A stretch of DNA of 64,000 nucleotides from Lysobacter sp. yr284 (GTDB lineage Bacteria; Pseudomonadota; Gammaproteobacteria; Xanthomonadales; Xanthomonadaceae): assembly GCF_900107375.1 (NCBI RefSeq), contig NZ_FNPT01000002.1, positions 306,690-370,689 on the forward strand. The letters run 5' to 3'. Shown in pieces: positions 34,123-43,490 of the stretch. The notes beneath the pieces were generated by a model. It was given only the letters and a program-made list of their open reading frames with translations. It did not search any database and was not told where the DNA came from. Numbering within the stretch: position 1 is the first letter of the stretch; each line of letters begins with the position of its first letter. The position numbers and the translations under genes were made by a program.

Positions 34123-36125
34123 CGAGGTTCTCCAGTGCGGGCCGGGCGGTGCGCGCGTAGCGTCCGGACCAGTGCGTTGCGCAGTTCTCGGGCCTCGCGC
34201 CGCCCGGGTTGGCTGTCAGCGTACCGCCAATCGTTGAAACTTTGGCTGAGCCGGCGCAGCGGCGCGGCCAGGTCCGGCCGGGTCTTGGCGACGCGTTCAG
34301 CCCAGGCCAGGGCCGGCTCGTGCGGTTCGCGCTCCAGCCCCAGCCGGCGGTAGCGGCGGCCCAGCGCGTGCCAGGCGCGCAGCACCGGGTCGCGCTCGCG
34401 CTCGCCGCGGCTGCTGAGCCAGATCATCCAGGCGCCGGCGAGGCTGGCGATCAGCACGAATAGCGCGAGCAGGCGCGGACCGTCGAGCCGGTCCACCCCG
34501 AACGGCTGCAGCAGCCGCTCCTGGCGGCTGGCGTCGAAGCCGAGCACGAAGTCGTTCCAGCCGCGGCGCAGCCAGTCGCCGACGTTGAACAAGGGCGTGG
34601 CCGCGCCGATGCCGCCGAACAGGCCGCCGGCGCCCGGGGTGCGGTCGGCGAGGGTGTCGTAGATGCGTTCGGGCGCGACCGCGGCGGTCGGGTCCATGCG
34701 CACCCAGCCGCGCCCGTGCAGCCACACCTCGGCCCAGGCGTGGGCGTCGGAGCGGCGCACCAGCCAGTAGCCGCCGACCGGGTTGTAGTAGCCGCCGGCA
34801 TAACCGGTGACCACCCGCGCCGGGACCCCGGCCGCGCGCATCAGCACCACGAACGAGGAGCTGAAGTGTTCGCAGAAACCGGCCTTCTGCTCGAACAGGA
34901 ACTCGTCCACCGAGTGCCGGCCCAGCAGCGGGGTTTCCAGGGTGTAGGCGAACTCGCGGTGGAACAGCCGCATCGCCCGCTCGGCGATGGCGGCATCGTC
35001 GGCGCCGGCCTCGCGCCGCCACTGCGCGGCCAGCGCCAGGGTGCGCGGGTTGTAGCCCGACGGCAGCTCCAGCGCGGCGCGGCGCAGCAGCGGCCGCAGC
35101 TGCGGTTCGAACGCGCGCGGCGGCGAGGAGCGCAGGCGCCAGCGGCTGAGCGAGGTCAGCGAGCGCTCCGCGTACAGGCCGTAGTCGTAGCTCAGCTGCG
35201 AGCGCGCCGGCGCGGCCAGCGGCAGGTCGAGGGCGACGAACTGGCGGTTGTCGGTCGGCTCGACTTCCAGGTCGTAGTCCCAGACCGTGGCCGAGGCCTG
35301 GAACGACGCCGGCGGCAACCCGCGGAACCAGCGCGGCTGGGTCCAGGTGCGGCCGTCGAACTCCCACAGCACCGGCCCGCGCCAGTACATCTGCGAGGTC
35401 GGCGGCGCGGCGCCGTGGAAGCGCGCGCGCAGGGTCACCGTTTCGTCGTTCATCAGCTCGACCAGCTCGCCCGGCGCCATCCGGTCGGACAGGCCGGGCC
35501 GGGCCAGGGCGCGGTCGGGCACGCCCCACAGCGGCGCGGCCAGGCGCGGGAACAGCCAGAACACCGCCAGCGCCAGCGGCAGGCCGATGCCGACCAGGCG
35601 CGCGATCGACCACAGCTGCTGGCGCACCGGCGCGGCGGGCTCGGGCGGCTGGCCGGGCAGCGCCCGCGCATCCAGCTGGGCCAGCCGCTGCAAGGTGACC
35701 AGGGCGAACACCGAGGCGGCCAGGCCCAGGGTCAGCGACAGCGGCCCCTGGTCGAGCAGGAAGGTCGCGAACGGGCCGAACAGGGCGAAGCCGATCAGGC
35801 TGCGCGCATCGCGCAGGGTGTGGGTCTCCGAGGGCTTCAGCGCGAACATCGCCGCCAGCAGCGCGCAGCCGGTGTCGCGGCCGACGGCGAAGCGCGCCAG
35901 CACCAGCACCGTGCCGACCAAGGCGATCACCAATATCAGCCGCACCAGCGCCGGCAGCGGCCGCCGCCACGACAGCGCGCCGACGACCAGGCCGGTCGCG
36001 GCGACGACCGCGGCGATCTTCGCCGGCAACTGCAGCAGCAGCGGCAGCAGGCAGCTGGCGCCGGCCAGCAGCGCCCAGCGGCGCGCGCCGGGTTCCAGCG
36101 CCGCGGCGGGCAGGGCCTCAGCCAT
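34119..36125 (-). CDS. TgpA-like membrane transglutaminase (DUF3488 plus transglutaminase core)
   Basis: A 668-residue inner-membrane protein. The N-terminal DUF3488 part (about 15-200) has about six helices. The periplasmic transglutaminase-like domain has the Cys-His-Asp triad: KAGFCEHFSSSFVVLMRAAG, RRSDAHAWAEVWLHGRGW and RMDPTAAVAP. A further helix (about 555-573) precedes a C-terminal cytoplasmic DUF4129-like tail. The Pseudomonas homologue is essential; its substrate is unknown. The start overlaps DUF58 by 8 bases, part of the widespread MoxR-DUF58-transglutaminase cluster. Confidence 0.92.
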   Translation of the reverse strand: MAEALPAAALEPGARRWALLAGASCLLPLLLQLPAKIAAVVAATGLVVGALSWRRPLPALVRLILVIALVGTVLVLARFAVGRDTGCALLAAMFALKPSETHTLRDARSLIGFALFGPFATFLLDQGPLSLTLGLAASVFALVTLQRLAQLDARALPGQPPEPAAPVRQQLWSIARLVGIGLPLALAVFWLFPRLAAPLWGVPDRALARPGLSDRMAPGELVELMNDETVTLRARFHGAAPPTSQMYWRGPVLWEFDGRTWTQPRWFRGLPPASFQASATVWDYDLEVEPTDNRQFVALDLPLAAPARSQLSYDYGLYAERSLTSLSRWRLRSSPPRAFEPQLRPLLRRAALELPSGYNPRTLALAAQWRREAGADDAAIAERAMRLFHREFAYTLETPLLGRHSVDEFLFEQKAGFCEHFSSSFVVLMRAAGVPARVVTGYAGGYYNPVGGYWLVRRSDAHAWAEVWLHGRGWVRMDPTAAVAPERIYDTLADRTPGAGGLFGGIGAATPLFNVGDWLRRGWNDFVLGFDASRQERLLQPFGVDRLDGPRLLALFVLIASLAGAWMIWLSSRGERERDPVLRAWHALGRRYRRLGLEREPHEPALAWAERVAKTRPDLAAPLRRLSQSFNDWRYADSQPGRREARELRNALVRTLRAHRPARTGEPR

Positions 36126-37128
36126 GCGGCATCAGCGCCAGCGCGCGCAGGCAGGCGTGGCGGTGGGCGGCGCCGTTGCCGGGGCCGAGCGCGTTGTGGC
36201 CGGGCAGGGTCAGGCGGTAGCGGCAGCCGTCGCGCTCGGCCTCGTCGACCCAGCGCGCCAGGCGCGAGATCCGGACCTCCTGCGGCAGGCCGTGCAGGCG
36301 GTGCCAGTCCAGTTCGACGTCGGCGCCGAGCGGCTGTTCGTACTCGCGCACCAGCAGCGTGTCGCGCCGCGCCGAGTGCTTCCAGGCGATCGCGCGGCGC
36401 GCGTCGCCGGGGCGATAGGTGCGCAGATGGTGGACGTCGTCGCCGCTGGGATGCAGCCGGGTCATGGTCGGGTCGCCGCCGCCGACCGGCAGCGGCGGCC
36501 CGTGCGCTTCCGGCGCCGGGTACACCAGCAGCGGCGCTTCCGGCCACACGTGCGACCAGGCCCGGGCCAGCCCGAGCGGACGGGTGGTGGACACCCGCAG
36601 TTTGGGCAGGTCGAGCCAGCCGCGGCGGTGGGTGGCGATGCGCAGTTCGGCTTCGCCGGCGCCTTGCTCCAGGTCCAGCCGCGCCGGCTCGAGCTCGCCG
36701 TCGAGCCCGTCGTCGACCTGCAGCCCCTGGCGCGGCCGGTCCGGCGCGGCGCGCGCGTGCACCCGCACGCGTATCGCGCTGCCGGCCGGCACCGGTTCGG
36801 CATCGACCGCGACGATGCGCAGCCCGGCCAGCTGCAGCTGCGCCGCGATCAGGCTGGCCAGCCCGGCGCCGCCGAGCAGCAGCGCCAGCAGGAACGCCGG
36901 GTTGTTGTTGTAGTTCAGCGCGCCGAGGATCATCGCCGCCAGCAGCGCGCCGTAGAACGCGCCGAAGCCGGTCGGCAGCACGTAGATGCGGCGGCGGTCG
37001 AACTGCGCCGGCAGCGCTTCGGGCTGGCGCGGCCGGGTCCAGGCGTGCATGCGCGCGCGTCCGCGCCGCCACAGGCTGCGCGCGGCGGGGGCGGGCGCGG
37101 CGTCGGCGCGGGCCGGGGCCGCGCTCAA
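36118..37128 (-). CDS. DUF58 domain-containing membrane protein
   Basis: A 336-residue protein with two N-terminal membrane helices (about 50-98, GFGAFYGALLAAMILGALNY and PAFLLALLLGGAGLASLIAA). The DUF58 signature GDDVHHLRTYRPGDARRAIA (about 228-247) and WKHSARRDTLLVREYEQPLG follow. The family is a VWA-like partner of MoxR ATPases. The start overlaps the moxR stop by 4 bases and the stop overlaps the transglutaminase start, indicating a tightly coupled complex. Confidence 0.9.
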   Translation of the reverse strand: MSAAPARADAAPAPAARSLWRRGRARMHAWTRPRQPEALPAQFDRRRIYVLPTGFGAFYGALLAAMILGALNYNNNPAFLLALLLGGAGLASLIAAQLQLAGLRIVAVDAEPVPAGSAIRVRVHARAAPDRPRQGLQVDDGLDGELEPARLDLEQGAGEAELRIATHRRGWLDLPKLRVSTTRPLGLARAWSHVWPEAPLLVYPAPEAHGPPLPVGGGDPTMTRLHPSGDDVHHLRTYRPGDARRAIAWKHSARRDTLLVREYEQPLGADVELDWHRLHGLPQEVRISRLARWVDEAERDGCRYRLTLPGHNALGPGNGAAHRHACLRALALMPHG

Positions 37129-38093
37129 TCCACGGCCACCGCGTAGAGGATCGATTTGGCCAGGTCGGCGGCCGCATCGGCTTCGGCGACCAGGCGATGG
37201 GTGGCGACCGCGGCGAACAGCGCCTGCACGTCCTCGGGCACCACGTGGCCGCGGCCGAGCAGCAGCGCATAGGCGCGCGCGGCGCGCAGCAGCGCCAGGC
37301 CGGCGCGCGGCGACAGGCCCACGCGCACGCCCGGATGCTTGCGGCTGCGCGCCAGCAGCGCCTGCACGTAGGCGATCAGGGCCTCGCTGGCGTGGACCGC
37401 ATCGACCGCGCGGCGGATCGCCTGCACGTCCGGCGCGCTCAGCAGCGCGCGCGCCTGCGCGATCAGGTGGCGGCGGTCGGCGCCGGCGAGCAGGTCGCGC
37501 TCGGCGGCCTCGTCGGGATAGCCCAGCTGCAGGCGCAACAGGAAGCGGTCGAGCTGCGAATCGGGCAGCGGATAGGTGCCCGACAGGTCGACCGGATTCT
37601 GGGTGGCGATGACGAAGAACGGATCCGGCAGCCGGTGGCTGCGCCCGTCCACGGTCACCTGGTGTTCGGCCATCGCTTCCAGCAACGCGCTCTGGGTGCG
37701 CGGCGGCGCGCGGTTGATCTCGTCGGCGAGCAGCACCTGGGCGAACACCGGGCCGGGATGGAACTGGAACTGGCGCGAGGTCGGATCGAACACCGACACG
37801 CCGACCACGTCGGCCGGCAGCAGGTCGGAGGTGAACTGCACGCGCTGGAACTCCAGGCCCAGCGTCGCCGCCAGCGCATGCGCGAGCGTGGTCTTGCCCA
37901 GGCCGGGCAGGTCCTCGATCAGCAGGTGCCCGTCGGACAGCAGCGCGACGAAGGCCAGGCGCACCGCCTGCGCCTTGCCCAGCACCAGCGCGTTGACCTG
38001 CGCCTGGGCTTGTTCGAGGGCGTTGCGCAGGCCATCGGTTAGGATGGCCGAGTCGTGCGTCGCGCTGCTTGCGGTGGTGTTGCCTGCGCTCAT
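37125..38093 (-). CDS. MoxR-family AAA+ ATPase
   Basis: Chaperone-like ATPase of 322 residues. Walker A is DLPGLGKTT (61-69) and Walker B VLLADEINRAPPRTQSALLE; ATQNPVDLSGTYPLPDSQLD marks the MoxR sensor region. MoxR proteins help metal-centre insertion or maturation, probably acting on the DUF58/transglutaminase partners downstream. The ATG at 38093 is preferred to an in-frame one 81 bases upstream, whose extra residues (Thr/Pro-rich) are not family-like. Confidence 0.92.
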   Translation of the reverse strand: MSAGNTTASSATHDSAILTDGLRNALEQAQAQVNALVLGKAQAVRLAFVALLSDGHLLIEDLPGLGKTTLAHALAATLGLEFQRVQFTSDLLPADVVGVSVFDPTSRQFQFHPGPVFAQVLLADEINRAPPRTQSALLEAMAEHQVTVDGRSHRLPDPFFVIATQNPVDLSGTYPLPDSQLDRFLLRLQLGYPDEAAERDLLAGADRRHLIAQARALLSAPDVQAIRRAVDAVHASEALIAYVQALLARSRKHPGVRVGLSPRAGLALLRAARAYALLLGRGHVVPEDVQALFAAVATHRLVAEADAAADLAKSILYAVAVD

Positions 38094-38273
38094 CGGGCCT
38101 GCCGTCGTAGGGAAGCGTGAAGTCGGAGATGTCGTTTTTGTCAGGTTCGTGAGGATCGGCGACGCGGCGCGCAAGCGCTTATGCGATGCGCGTCAACAAA
38201 TCGCGACGCGATCGCGGTGTCGCCGGCCGAGACGTTCCCCAAACATTCGAGAGTGTAGCGAGGTCGGGTGCCG

Positions 38274-40145
38274 ATGCGGGACAGGGACGAAGCCAGCGCG
38301 ATGCGCAATGTGTTCTGGGCGCTGTGGACGCTGGTGTTGCTGCTCAAGCTCGCCGTCGCCGCCAAGCTGCCGTTGTTCGTCGACGAAGCCTTCTATTGGC
38401 AGGAAGGCCGCCATCCCGCCGCGGCCTATTCCGACCTGCCCGGATTGACCGCGTGGCTGGCGCGGCTGGGCGTGGAACTGGGCGGCAACCACCCGCTGGC
38501 GTTGCGCGCGCCGTTCCTGGCCATCGCCGCGCTGGTGCCGTGGCTGCTGGCGCGGGTGACCGCGCGCGAGTTCGGCGCGCGCAGCGGCTGGATCGCCGGC
38601 TGCTACGCCTTGCTGCTGCCGCTGTCGGGCACGCTCGGCCTGCTCGCCTTGCCCGATGCGATGATGGCGCTGGCGACGCTGCTGTGCCTGGACGCGGGCG
38701 CGCGCCTGCTGCGCCAGGTCGATGCGCGCAGCGCGGTCGAACTCGCCGCGGGCCTGGCCCTGGGCGCGCTGAGCCACTACCGCTTCATCGCCGTGATCGG
38801 CGTGGGCTTCGTCGTGCTGATGCTGTTGCCCGAAGGCCGCCGCGCGCTGCGCGACGTGCGCGTGCTGACCGCGGTGGCGATCGGCGCCTCGGCGTGGGCG
38901 CCGCTGGTGGCCTGGAACCTGGACAACGCCGACGCCGGCCTGCGCTTCCAGCTGGTCGAACGGCATCCGTGGGCGTTCCACGTCGACGGCCTGTGGTTCG
39001 TCGCGATCCAGGCGCTGCTGGCGACGCCGTTCCTGTTCGTCGCCTTGCTCGCCGCCGGCTGGCGCGGCGCGCGCGATCCTTCGCCGGCGACGCGTTACTT
39101 CGCCCTGCTCGGCAGCCTGATCGTGCTCGGCTTCTTCGTGCTCGGCTTCTTCGCCGACACCGAGCGGGTCAGCTTTCACTGGCCGCTGCCGGGCTTCATG
39201 GCGCTGCTGCCGTTGCTGCCGCTGGTGCTGGCGCGCTGGCCGGAATGGGCGCGCGGGCTGTGCGCGGGCCTGGCCGGCGCGGCGCTGCTGGCGATGCTGG
39301 GCTACTACGTCGCGGTGTCGCGGCCGGAGTTGCGCGCGCGCAGCGCCGGCGAGAAGTGGTACCCGGCCAACTTCGCCGGCTGGGACGAACTGGCGCGCGC
39401 GGTGCGGGCGAAACTGGCGACGATGCCGCCGGGCACGCGCCTGGTCGCCGACAATTTCAAGGTCGGCGCCGAGCTCGGTTTCGCCCTCGACGATCCGCGC
39501 ATCGCGGTGCTCGATCATCCGATCAACCACAAGCACGGCCGCGCGCCGCAGCTGCGCCTGTGGGGCCTGCACCGCGACGGCCGCGCCGACTGGGGCGAGG
39601 GTCCGGCGCTGCTGGTGGTCGGCGTCACCGAGGTCGCCTACAAGAACCTGCTGCAGCGCTATCACGACCTGTGCGCGATGGTCGGCCCGTTGCCGCCGCC
39701 GCGGGTGCTCAACGTCGATCACGGCCGCCAGCGCTTCGCGTTGTTCGCCTTCGACGGCGCGCCGCGCAGCGGCGAATGCACGACCCCGGCGATGGCCTGG
39801 ATCGATGAGCCCGCGGCCGGCGTGCGGGTCGGCCCGGGCGCGTTCGCGGTCACCGGCTGGGCGTTCAAGGACGGGGTCGGGCTGGAAAAGGTCGAGGTCA
39901 TGCTCGACGGGCGGGTGGTGGCGCAGGCGCACTACGGCCGCGAGCGCAGCGGCGTGCGCGAGTTCTGGACCTTGCGCGACGGCCGCCGCTCCACCGACCC
40001 GCAGCATCCGCAGGTGGGTTTCGAGGCCACCGTGCAACTCGACGCCGAGCCGCCCGGCCGCCACTGGCTGGGCCTGCGCCTGCATGGTCGCGACGGCAGC
40101 GTCGAAGACTGGGCCGAACAGCCGATCGACCTGCGCCGGCCCTGA
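38274..40145 (+). CDS. GT39-family membrane glycosyltransferase with C-terminal Ig-like domain
   Basis: Undecaprenyl- or dolichyl-phosphate-sugar-dependent transferase (ArnT/PMT_2 type), 623 residues. The catalytic Asp-Glu pair is Asp37-Glu38 in PLFVDEAFYWQEG, in the first periplasmic loop. About ten membrane helices follow to residue about 350 (last GALLAMLGYYVAVS-like). The C-terminal part is periplasmic; its last 110 residues (SGECTTPAMAWIDEPAAGVR, GAFAVTGWAFKDGVGLEKVE, VMLDGRVVAQAHYG) look like a bacterial Ig-like domain. The acceptor may be lipid A or a surface glycan. GTG at 38268 is an alternative start. Divergent from moxR. Confidence 0.85.
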   Translation: MRDRDEASAMRNVFWALWTLVLLLKLAVAAKLPLFVDEAFYWQEGRHPAAAYSDLPGLTAWLARLGVELGGNHPLALRAPFLAIAALVPWLLARVTAREFGARSGWIAGCYALLLPLSGTLGLLALPDAMMALATLLCLDAGARLLRQVDARSAVELAAGLALGALSHYRFIAVIGVGFVVLMLLPEGRRALRDVRVLTAVAIGASAWAPLVAWNLDNADAGLRFQLVERHPWAFHVDGLWFVAIQALLATPFLFVALLAAGWRGARDPSPATRYFALLGSLIVLGFFVLGFFADTERVSFHWPLPGFMALLPLLPLVLARWPEWARGLCAGLAGAALLAMLGYYVAVSRPELRARSAGEKWYPANFAGWDELARAVRAKLATMPPGTRLVADNFKVGAELGFALDDPRIAVLDHPINHKHGRAPQLRLWGLHRDGRADWGEGPALLVVGVTEVAYKNLLQRYHDLCAMVGPLPPPRVLNVDHGRQRFALFAFDGAPRSGECTTPAMAWIDEPAAGVRVGPGAFAVTGWAFKDGVGLEKVEVMLDGRVVAQAHYGRERSGVREFWTLRDGRRSTDPQHPQVGFEATVQLDAEPPGRHWLGLRLHGRDGSVEDWAEQPIDLRRP

Positions 40146-40237
40146 GTGGACGCGGGGCAGGGCGCTGGCGCGCCGTGCTCGGCGCGATGGTGTGGCTCGA
40201 TGCTCGCCGCCGCGCGCTCGACGCGGCGGATCGCCGC

Positions 40238-40813
40238 TCAGGGCAGGGCGTAGCCCGCGCGCCGCAGCAGCCGCGCCGTGGCGATCAGCGGCAGGCCGAC
40301 CAGCGCGGTCGGGTCGCGCGATTCGATCGCCTCGAACAAGGCGATGCCCAGGCCTTCGGACTTGAAGCTGCCGGCGCAGTCGAAGGGTTGCTCGGCATCG
40401 ACGTAGCGCTCGATCTCGGCCATCGCCAATTCGCGAAAGCGCACCACGGTGACGTCGAGTTCGCTCGACGCCGCCTGGCCGTCGCGCAGCACGCACACGC
40501 CGGTGCAGAAGCGCACTTCGCGCCCGGACATCGCGCTGAGTTGCGCGATCGCCGCGGCGCGTCCGCCGGGCTTGCCGATCGGCCGGCCGTCGAATTCGCA
40601 GACCTGGTCGGAGCCGATCACCCACGCGTCGGGACGCTGCGCGGCGACCGCGGCGGCCTTGGCTTCGGCCAGGCGCCAGGCCAGCGCCGCCGGCGCTTCG
40701 CCGGGTTGCGGGGTCTCGTCGGTCTCGGGGCGGGCGACGTCGAACGCCAGGCGCAGGCGGCCGAGCAGTTCGCGGCGGTAGACGGAGGTGGAGGCGAGGA
40801 TCAGCGGGGTCAT
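40238..40813 (-). CDS. Maf-family nucleotide pyrophosphatase (YceF type, m7GTP)
   Basis: House-cleaning enzyme of 191 residues that hydrolyses modified nucleotides. Maf motifs: ILASTSVYRRELLGRLRLAF (5-24), DETPQPGEAP, WVIGSDQVCEFDGRPIGKPG (the SDQ Asp is catalytic) and FDCAGSFKSEGLGIALFEAI. SDQVCE rather than the dTTP-type ADTxV sequence points to the YceF/m7GTP subfamily. It lies next to yceD-rpmF-fab, the same place as E. coli yceF. Confidence 0.92.
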   Translation of the reverse strand: MTPLILASTSVYRRELLGRLRLAFDVARPETDETPQPGEAPAALAWRLAEAKAAAVAAQRPDAWVIGSDQVCEFDGRPIGKPGGRAAAIAQLSAMSGREVRFCTGVCVLRDGQAASSELDVTVVRFRELAMAEIERYVDAEQPFDCAGSFKSEGLGIALFEAIESRDPTALVGLPLIATARLLRRAGYALP

Positions 40814-40817
40814 GGGT

Positions 40818-41174
40818 TCAGTTCAGCCGGGCTTGTTCGATCTGCACCAGTTGTTGTTCGATCCGGCCGCGCGCGGCGTCGATCGAGGCGCGGACCTCGC
40901 CGAGCTGGTTCAGGCTGGCCTGGCGGCCGTGGTCGCGCAGCCACAGGCGCTGGCGCAGCATCTCGCGCATGGCCTCGCCGACCGGGTCGCGGCCCTCGTC
41001 GCCGGCCACCGCCGCGATCTCGGCGCGGGCGATGCGCAGGCGCTCTTCCAGGGCGTCGGCGGCGTCGAGCACCTCGCGCACCGCGCGCTGCCGGCGCAAC
41101 GGGCGGTACAGCAGGGCGGCGGCCAAGGCGGCCAGGACGGTCGCGGTCAGGAAGATTAACAGGGCGATGGCCAA
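40818..41174 (-). CDS. Small membrane-anchored coiled-coil protein, unknown function
   Basis: Predicted 118-residue protein from a TTG start: one N-terminal helix (LAIALLIFLTATVLAALAAA), then charged heptad-rich sequence (LRRQRAVREVLDAADALEER, IDAARGRIEQQLVQIEQARL). The ORF continues upstream to 41483 with Arg/Ser-rich residues that overlap yceD and are not believable, so the start is a guess; ribosome site support is weak. It lies 4 bases before maf on the same strand. No known family recognised. Confidence 0.6.
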   Translation of the reverse strand: MAIALLIFLTATVLAALAAALLYRPLRRQRAVREVLDAADALEERLRIARAEIAAVAGDEGRDPVGEAMREMLRQRLWLRDHGRQASLNQLGEVRASIDAARGRIEQQLVQIEQARLN

Positions 41175-41313
41175 GGTCGGGCCCGTGGCATGGTTCGAGG
41201 CCCGGCAGTCTGCACGCGCGGGCCGGCCACGGGCAAATTCCTGGCCGGCCCGGGACTTGCGCCGTAGCGCGGGTTTGACACCGACCCGCGCCGTCTCTAC
41301 CATTTCGCGGCTT

Positions 41314-41838
41314 ATGTCAGCCGAAGTGCCATCTGGGCGGGTGCCCGAAGTTCTGGATGCCTGGCGCCTGGTGGCGGCACGGCGCGGTGTGGAAGGCCGT
41401 CTGCCGTTGTCGGCGTTGACGCGTCTGCAAGGCCTGCTGCTCGACGCCGAAGGCGAAGTCCGGTTCTCGCTGGACTTCGACACCGACGAGCTGCAGGTGC
41501 CCTACGCCGAGCTGAAGATCGACGCCGGACTGCCGCTGCTGTGCCAGCGCTCGCTGGAGCGGTTCGTGATGCCGGTCCGGATCGAGCAGCGCCTCGGCCT
41601 GATCCGCGACGAGGCCGACGAAGCGGCGTTGCCGGCCGGCTACGAGCCGCTGCTGATGCCCGAAGACGGCATGCTGCGGCCCACGGAGCTGGTCGAGGAC
41701 GAGTTGATCCTGGCCGTCCCGGTGGTCCCGGTGGCGCCGGGCAGCGAGGCGGTCGAGCGCGACTTCTCGGCCACCCAGGTCGAGCTGGACGCCGCCAACC
41801 CGTTCGCCGCGCTGTCCTCGCTGAAGAAGAACAACTGA
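41314..41838 (+). CDS. yceD: YceD-family (DUF177) protein, 23S rRNA accumulation
   Basis: A 174-residue acidic protein. Typical features: [20 protein letters not shown] near the start, [34 protein letters not shown] (containing the single conserved Cys) and [12 protein letters not shown] at the very end. In E. coli, YceD is co-transcribed with rpmF and needed for 23S rRNA accumulation. The next gene is rpmF after 124 bases. The ATG at 41314 gives the usual length. Confidence 0.9.
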   Translation: MSAEVPSGRVPEVLDAWRLVAARRGVEGRLPLSALTRLQGLLLDAEGEVRFSLDFDTDELQVPYAELKIDAGLPLLCQRSLERFVMPVRIEQRLGLIRDEADEAALPAGYEPLLMPEDGMLRPTELVEDELILAVPVVPVAPGSEAVERDFSATQVELDAANPFAALSSLKKNN

Positions 41839-41962
41839 CCCAAACCCGTTGGGTTGTTGCAAAATATCCAGTTCCACTCCGACCTGCAGGCATCCAGCGA
41901 GTCCTGCTAATCGGGCTTACGCTATCCACCTCAGGTTTCCACCGCTTTTCCGGAGCAAGACC

Positions 41963-42157
41963 ATGGCCGTTCAGAAGTCCCGCGTCACCCCGTCCCGTCG
42001 CGGCCAGCGCCGTGCGCACGATGCGCTGTCCAGCAAGCAGCTGGCCACCGACCCGACCACCGGCGAGACCCACATCCGCCACCACGTCACCGCCGACGGC
42101 TACTACCGCGGCAAGAAGGTGATCGACACCAAGTCGCGCGTCGCCGACGAGGAGTAA
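41963..42157 (+). CDS. rpmF: 50S ribosomal protein L32
   Basis: 64-residue ribosomal protein: [20 protein letters not shown], then [20 protein letters not shown] and RGKKVI. Zinc cysteines are absent, as in other proteobacterial L32. GGAGCAAGACC precedes the ATG as ribosome site. It leads the fab cluster, linking ribosome and lipid synthesis as in E. coli. plsX, usually next, is missing. Confidence 0.97.
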   Translation: MAVQKSRVTPSRRGQRRAHDALSSKQLATDPTTGETHIRHHVTADGYYRGKKVIDTKSRVADEE

Positions 42158-42419
42158 TCCTCCCGGTCCGCCGCGGCGCGCGCTGGAGTTGGCGCGCGTC
42201 GCCGCGATCTGGGCCGGCGGAGGATGCCCGAGGGCATCGCGTCGGCACCGGTCGGGCCGCCCCCGCGGCGGTCCCGCGCGACCACAGACCTGCGGCTTCC
42301 GCGGTTTCGTCTTCCGCCAGCTTTGTGCTGGCGGTCCTGTTTTCCGGTGGCCTGCGGGTGCGCGCGCGTTCGCGCCTTCGTCCCCGCGCAGGTCGCCCCG
42401 GCAACTCCGCGGAGCGGTG

Positions 42420-43400
42420 ATGACAGATCGGATTTACGCCCGGATCGCGGGCACCGGCAGCTACCTGCCGGCTCAGGTGCTGACCAACGAGGATCTCGCC
42501 CAGCGGGTCGAGACCAGCGACGAATGGATCCGGACCCGTACCGGCATCCGCCAGCGCCACGTGGCCGCCGAAGGCGAGACCACGGTCGACCTGGCCTATC
42601 AGGCCTCGCTGCGCGCGCTCGAAGCCGCCGGCGTGCAGCCCGAGGAGATCGACCTGATCGTCCTGGGCACCACCACCCCGGACCTGATCTTCCCGTCCAG
42701 CGCCTGCCTGCTGCAGCACCGCCTGGGCGCCAACGGCTGCCCGGCCTTCGACGTCAACGCGGCCTGCTCGGGCTTCGTCTACGCGCTGACCGTGGCCGAC
42801 AAGTTCATCCAGTCCGGCGCGGCCAAAACGGTGCTCGTGGTCGGCGCGGAAACCCTGACCCGCATGCTTGACTGGAGCGACCGCTCGACCTGCGTGCTGT
42901 TCGGCGACGGCGCCGGCGCGGTAGTGCTCAAGGCCGACAGCGAGACCGGCATCCTCAGCACCCACCTGCACGCCGACGGCGGCAAGAAGGAACTGCTGTG
43001 GAATCCGGTCGGCGTCTCGGCCGGGTTCAAGCCGGAAGAGCACAACGCCGGCGTGCGCGTGCTGATGACCGGCAACGAAGTGTTCAAGCACGCGGTCAAG
43101 GCGCTGGATTCGGTGGTCGAGGAGACCCTGGAAGCCAACGGCCTGGACCGCCACGAGATCGATTGGCTGATCCCGCACCAGGCCAACCTGCGCATCATCG
43201 AAGCCACGGCCAAGCGCCTGGACATGCCGATGGAGCGGGTGATCGTCACCGTCGACAAGCACGGCAACACCTCTTCGGGCTCGGTGCCGCTGGCGCTGGA
43301 CGAAGCGGTGCGCTCGGGCAAGGTCCAGCGCGGCCAGCTTTTGCTGCTCGAGGCCTTCGGCGGCGGTTTCACCTGGGGTTCGGCGCTGCTGCGTTACTAA
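42420..43400 (+). CDS. fabH: 3-oxoacyl-[ACP] synthase III (KAS III)
   Basis: Initiates fatty acid synthesis by condensing an acyl-CoA with malonyl-ACP. The 326 residues contain the catalytic triad: Cys116 ([12 protein letters not shown]), His in [12 protein letters not shown], and Asn in [15 protein letters not shown]. Motifs [10 protein letters not shown] and [12 protein letters not shown] are typical. The ATG at 42420 follows GGAGCGGTG. Upstream 42158-42419 holds no gene, so plsX is absent from this locus. Confidence 0.96.
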   Translation: MTDRIYARIAGTGSYLPAQVLTNEDLAQRVETSDEWIRTRTGIRQRHVAAEGETTVDLAYQASLRALEAAGVQPEEIDLIVLGTTTPDLIFPSSACLLQHRLGANGCPAFDVNAACSGFVYALTVADKFIQSGAAKTVLVVGAETLTRMLDWSDRSTCVLFGDGAGAVVLKADSETGILSTHLHADGGKKELLWNPVGVSAGFKPEEHNAGVRVLMTGNEVFKHAVKALDSVVEETLEANGLDRHEIDWLIPHQANLRIIEATAKRLDMPMERVIVTVDKHGNTSSGSVPLALDEAVRSGKVQRGQLLLLEAFGGGFTWGSALLRY

Positions 43401-43490
43401 TGCGTTGACAGGGGCGTCCGCTCCTGCGTGGAGCGGCGTCTTGCGTATCGGCTGGAAGCCAATGCGGCGCCATGCACAAGGACCTGCGTC

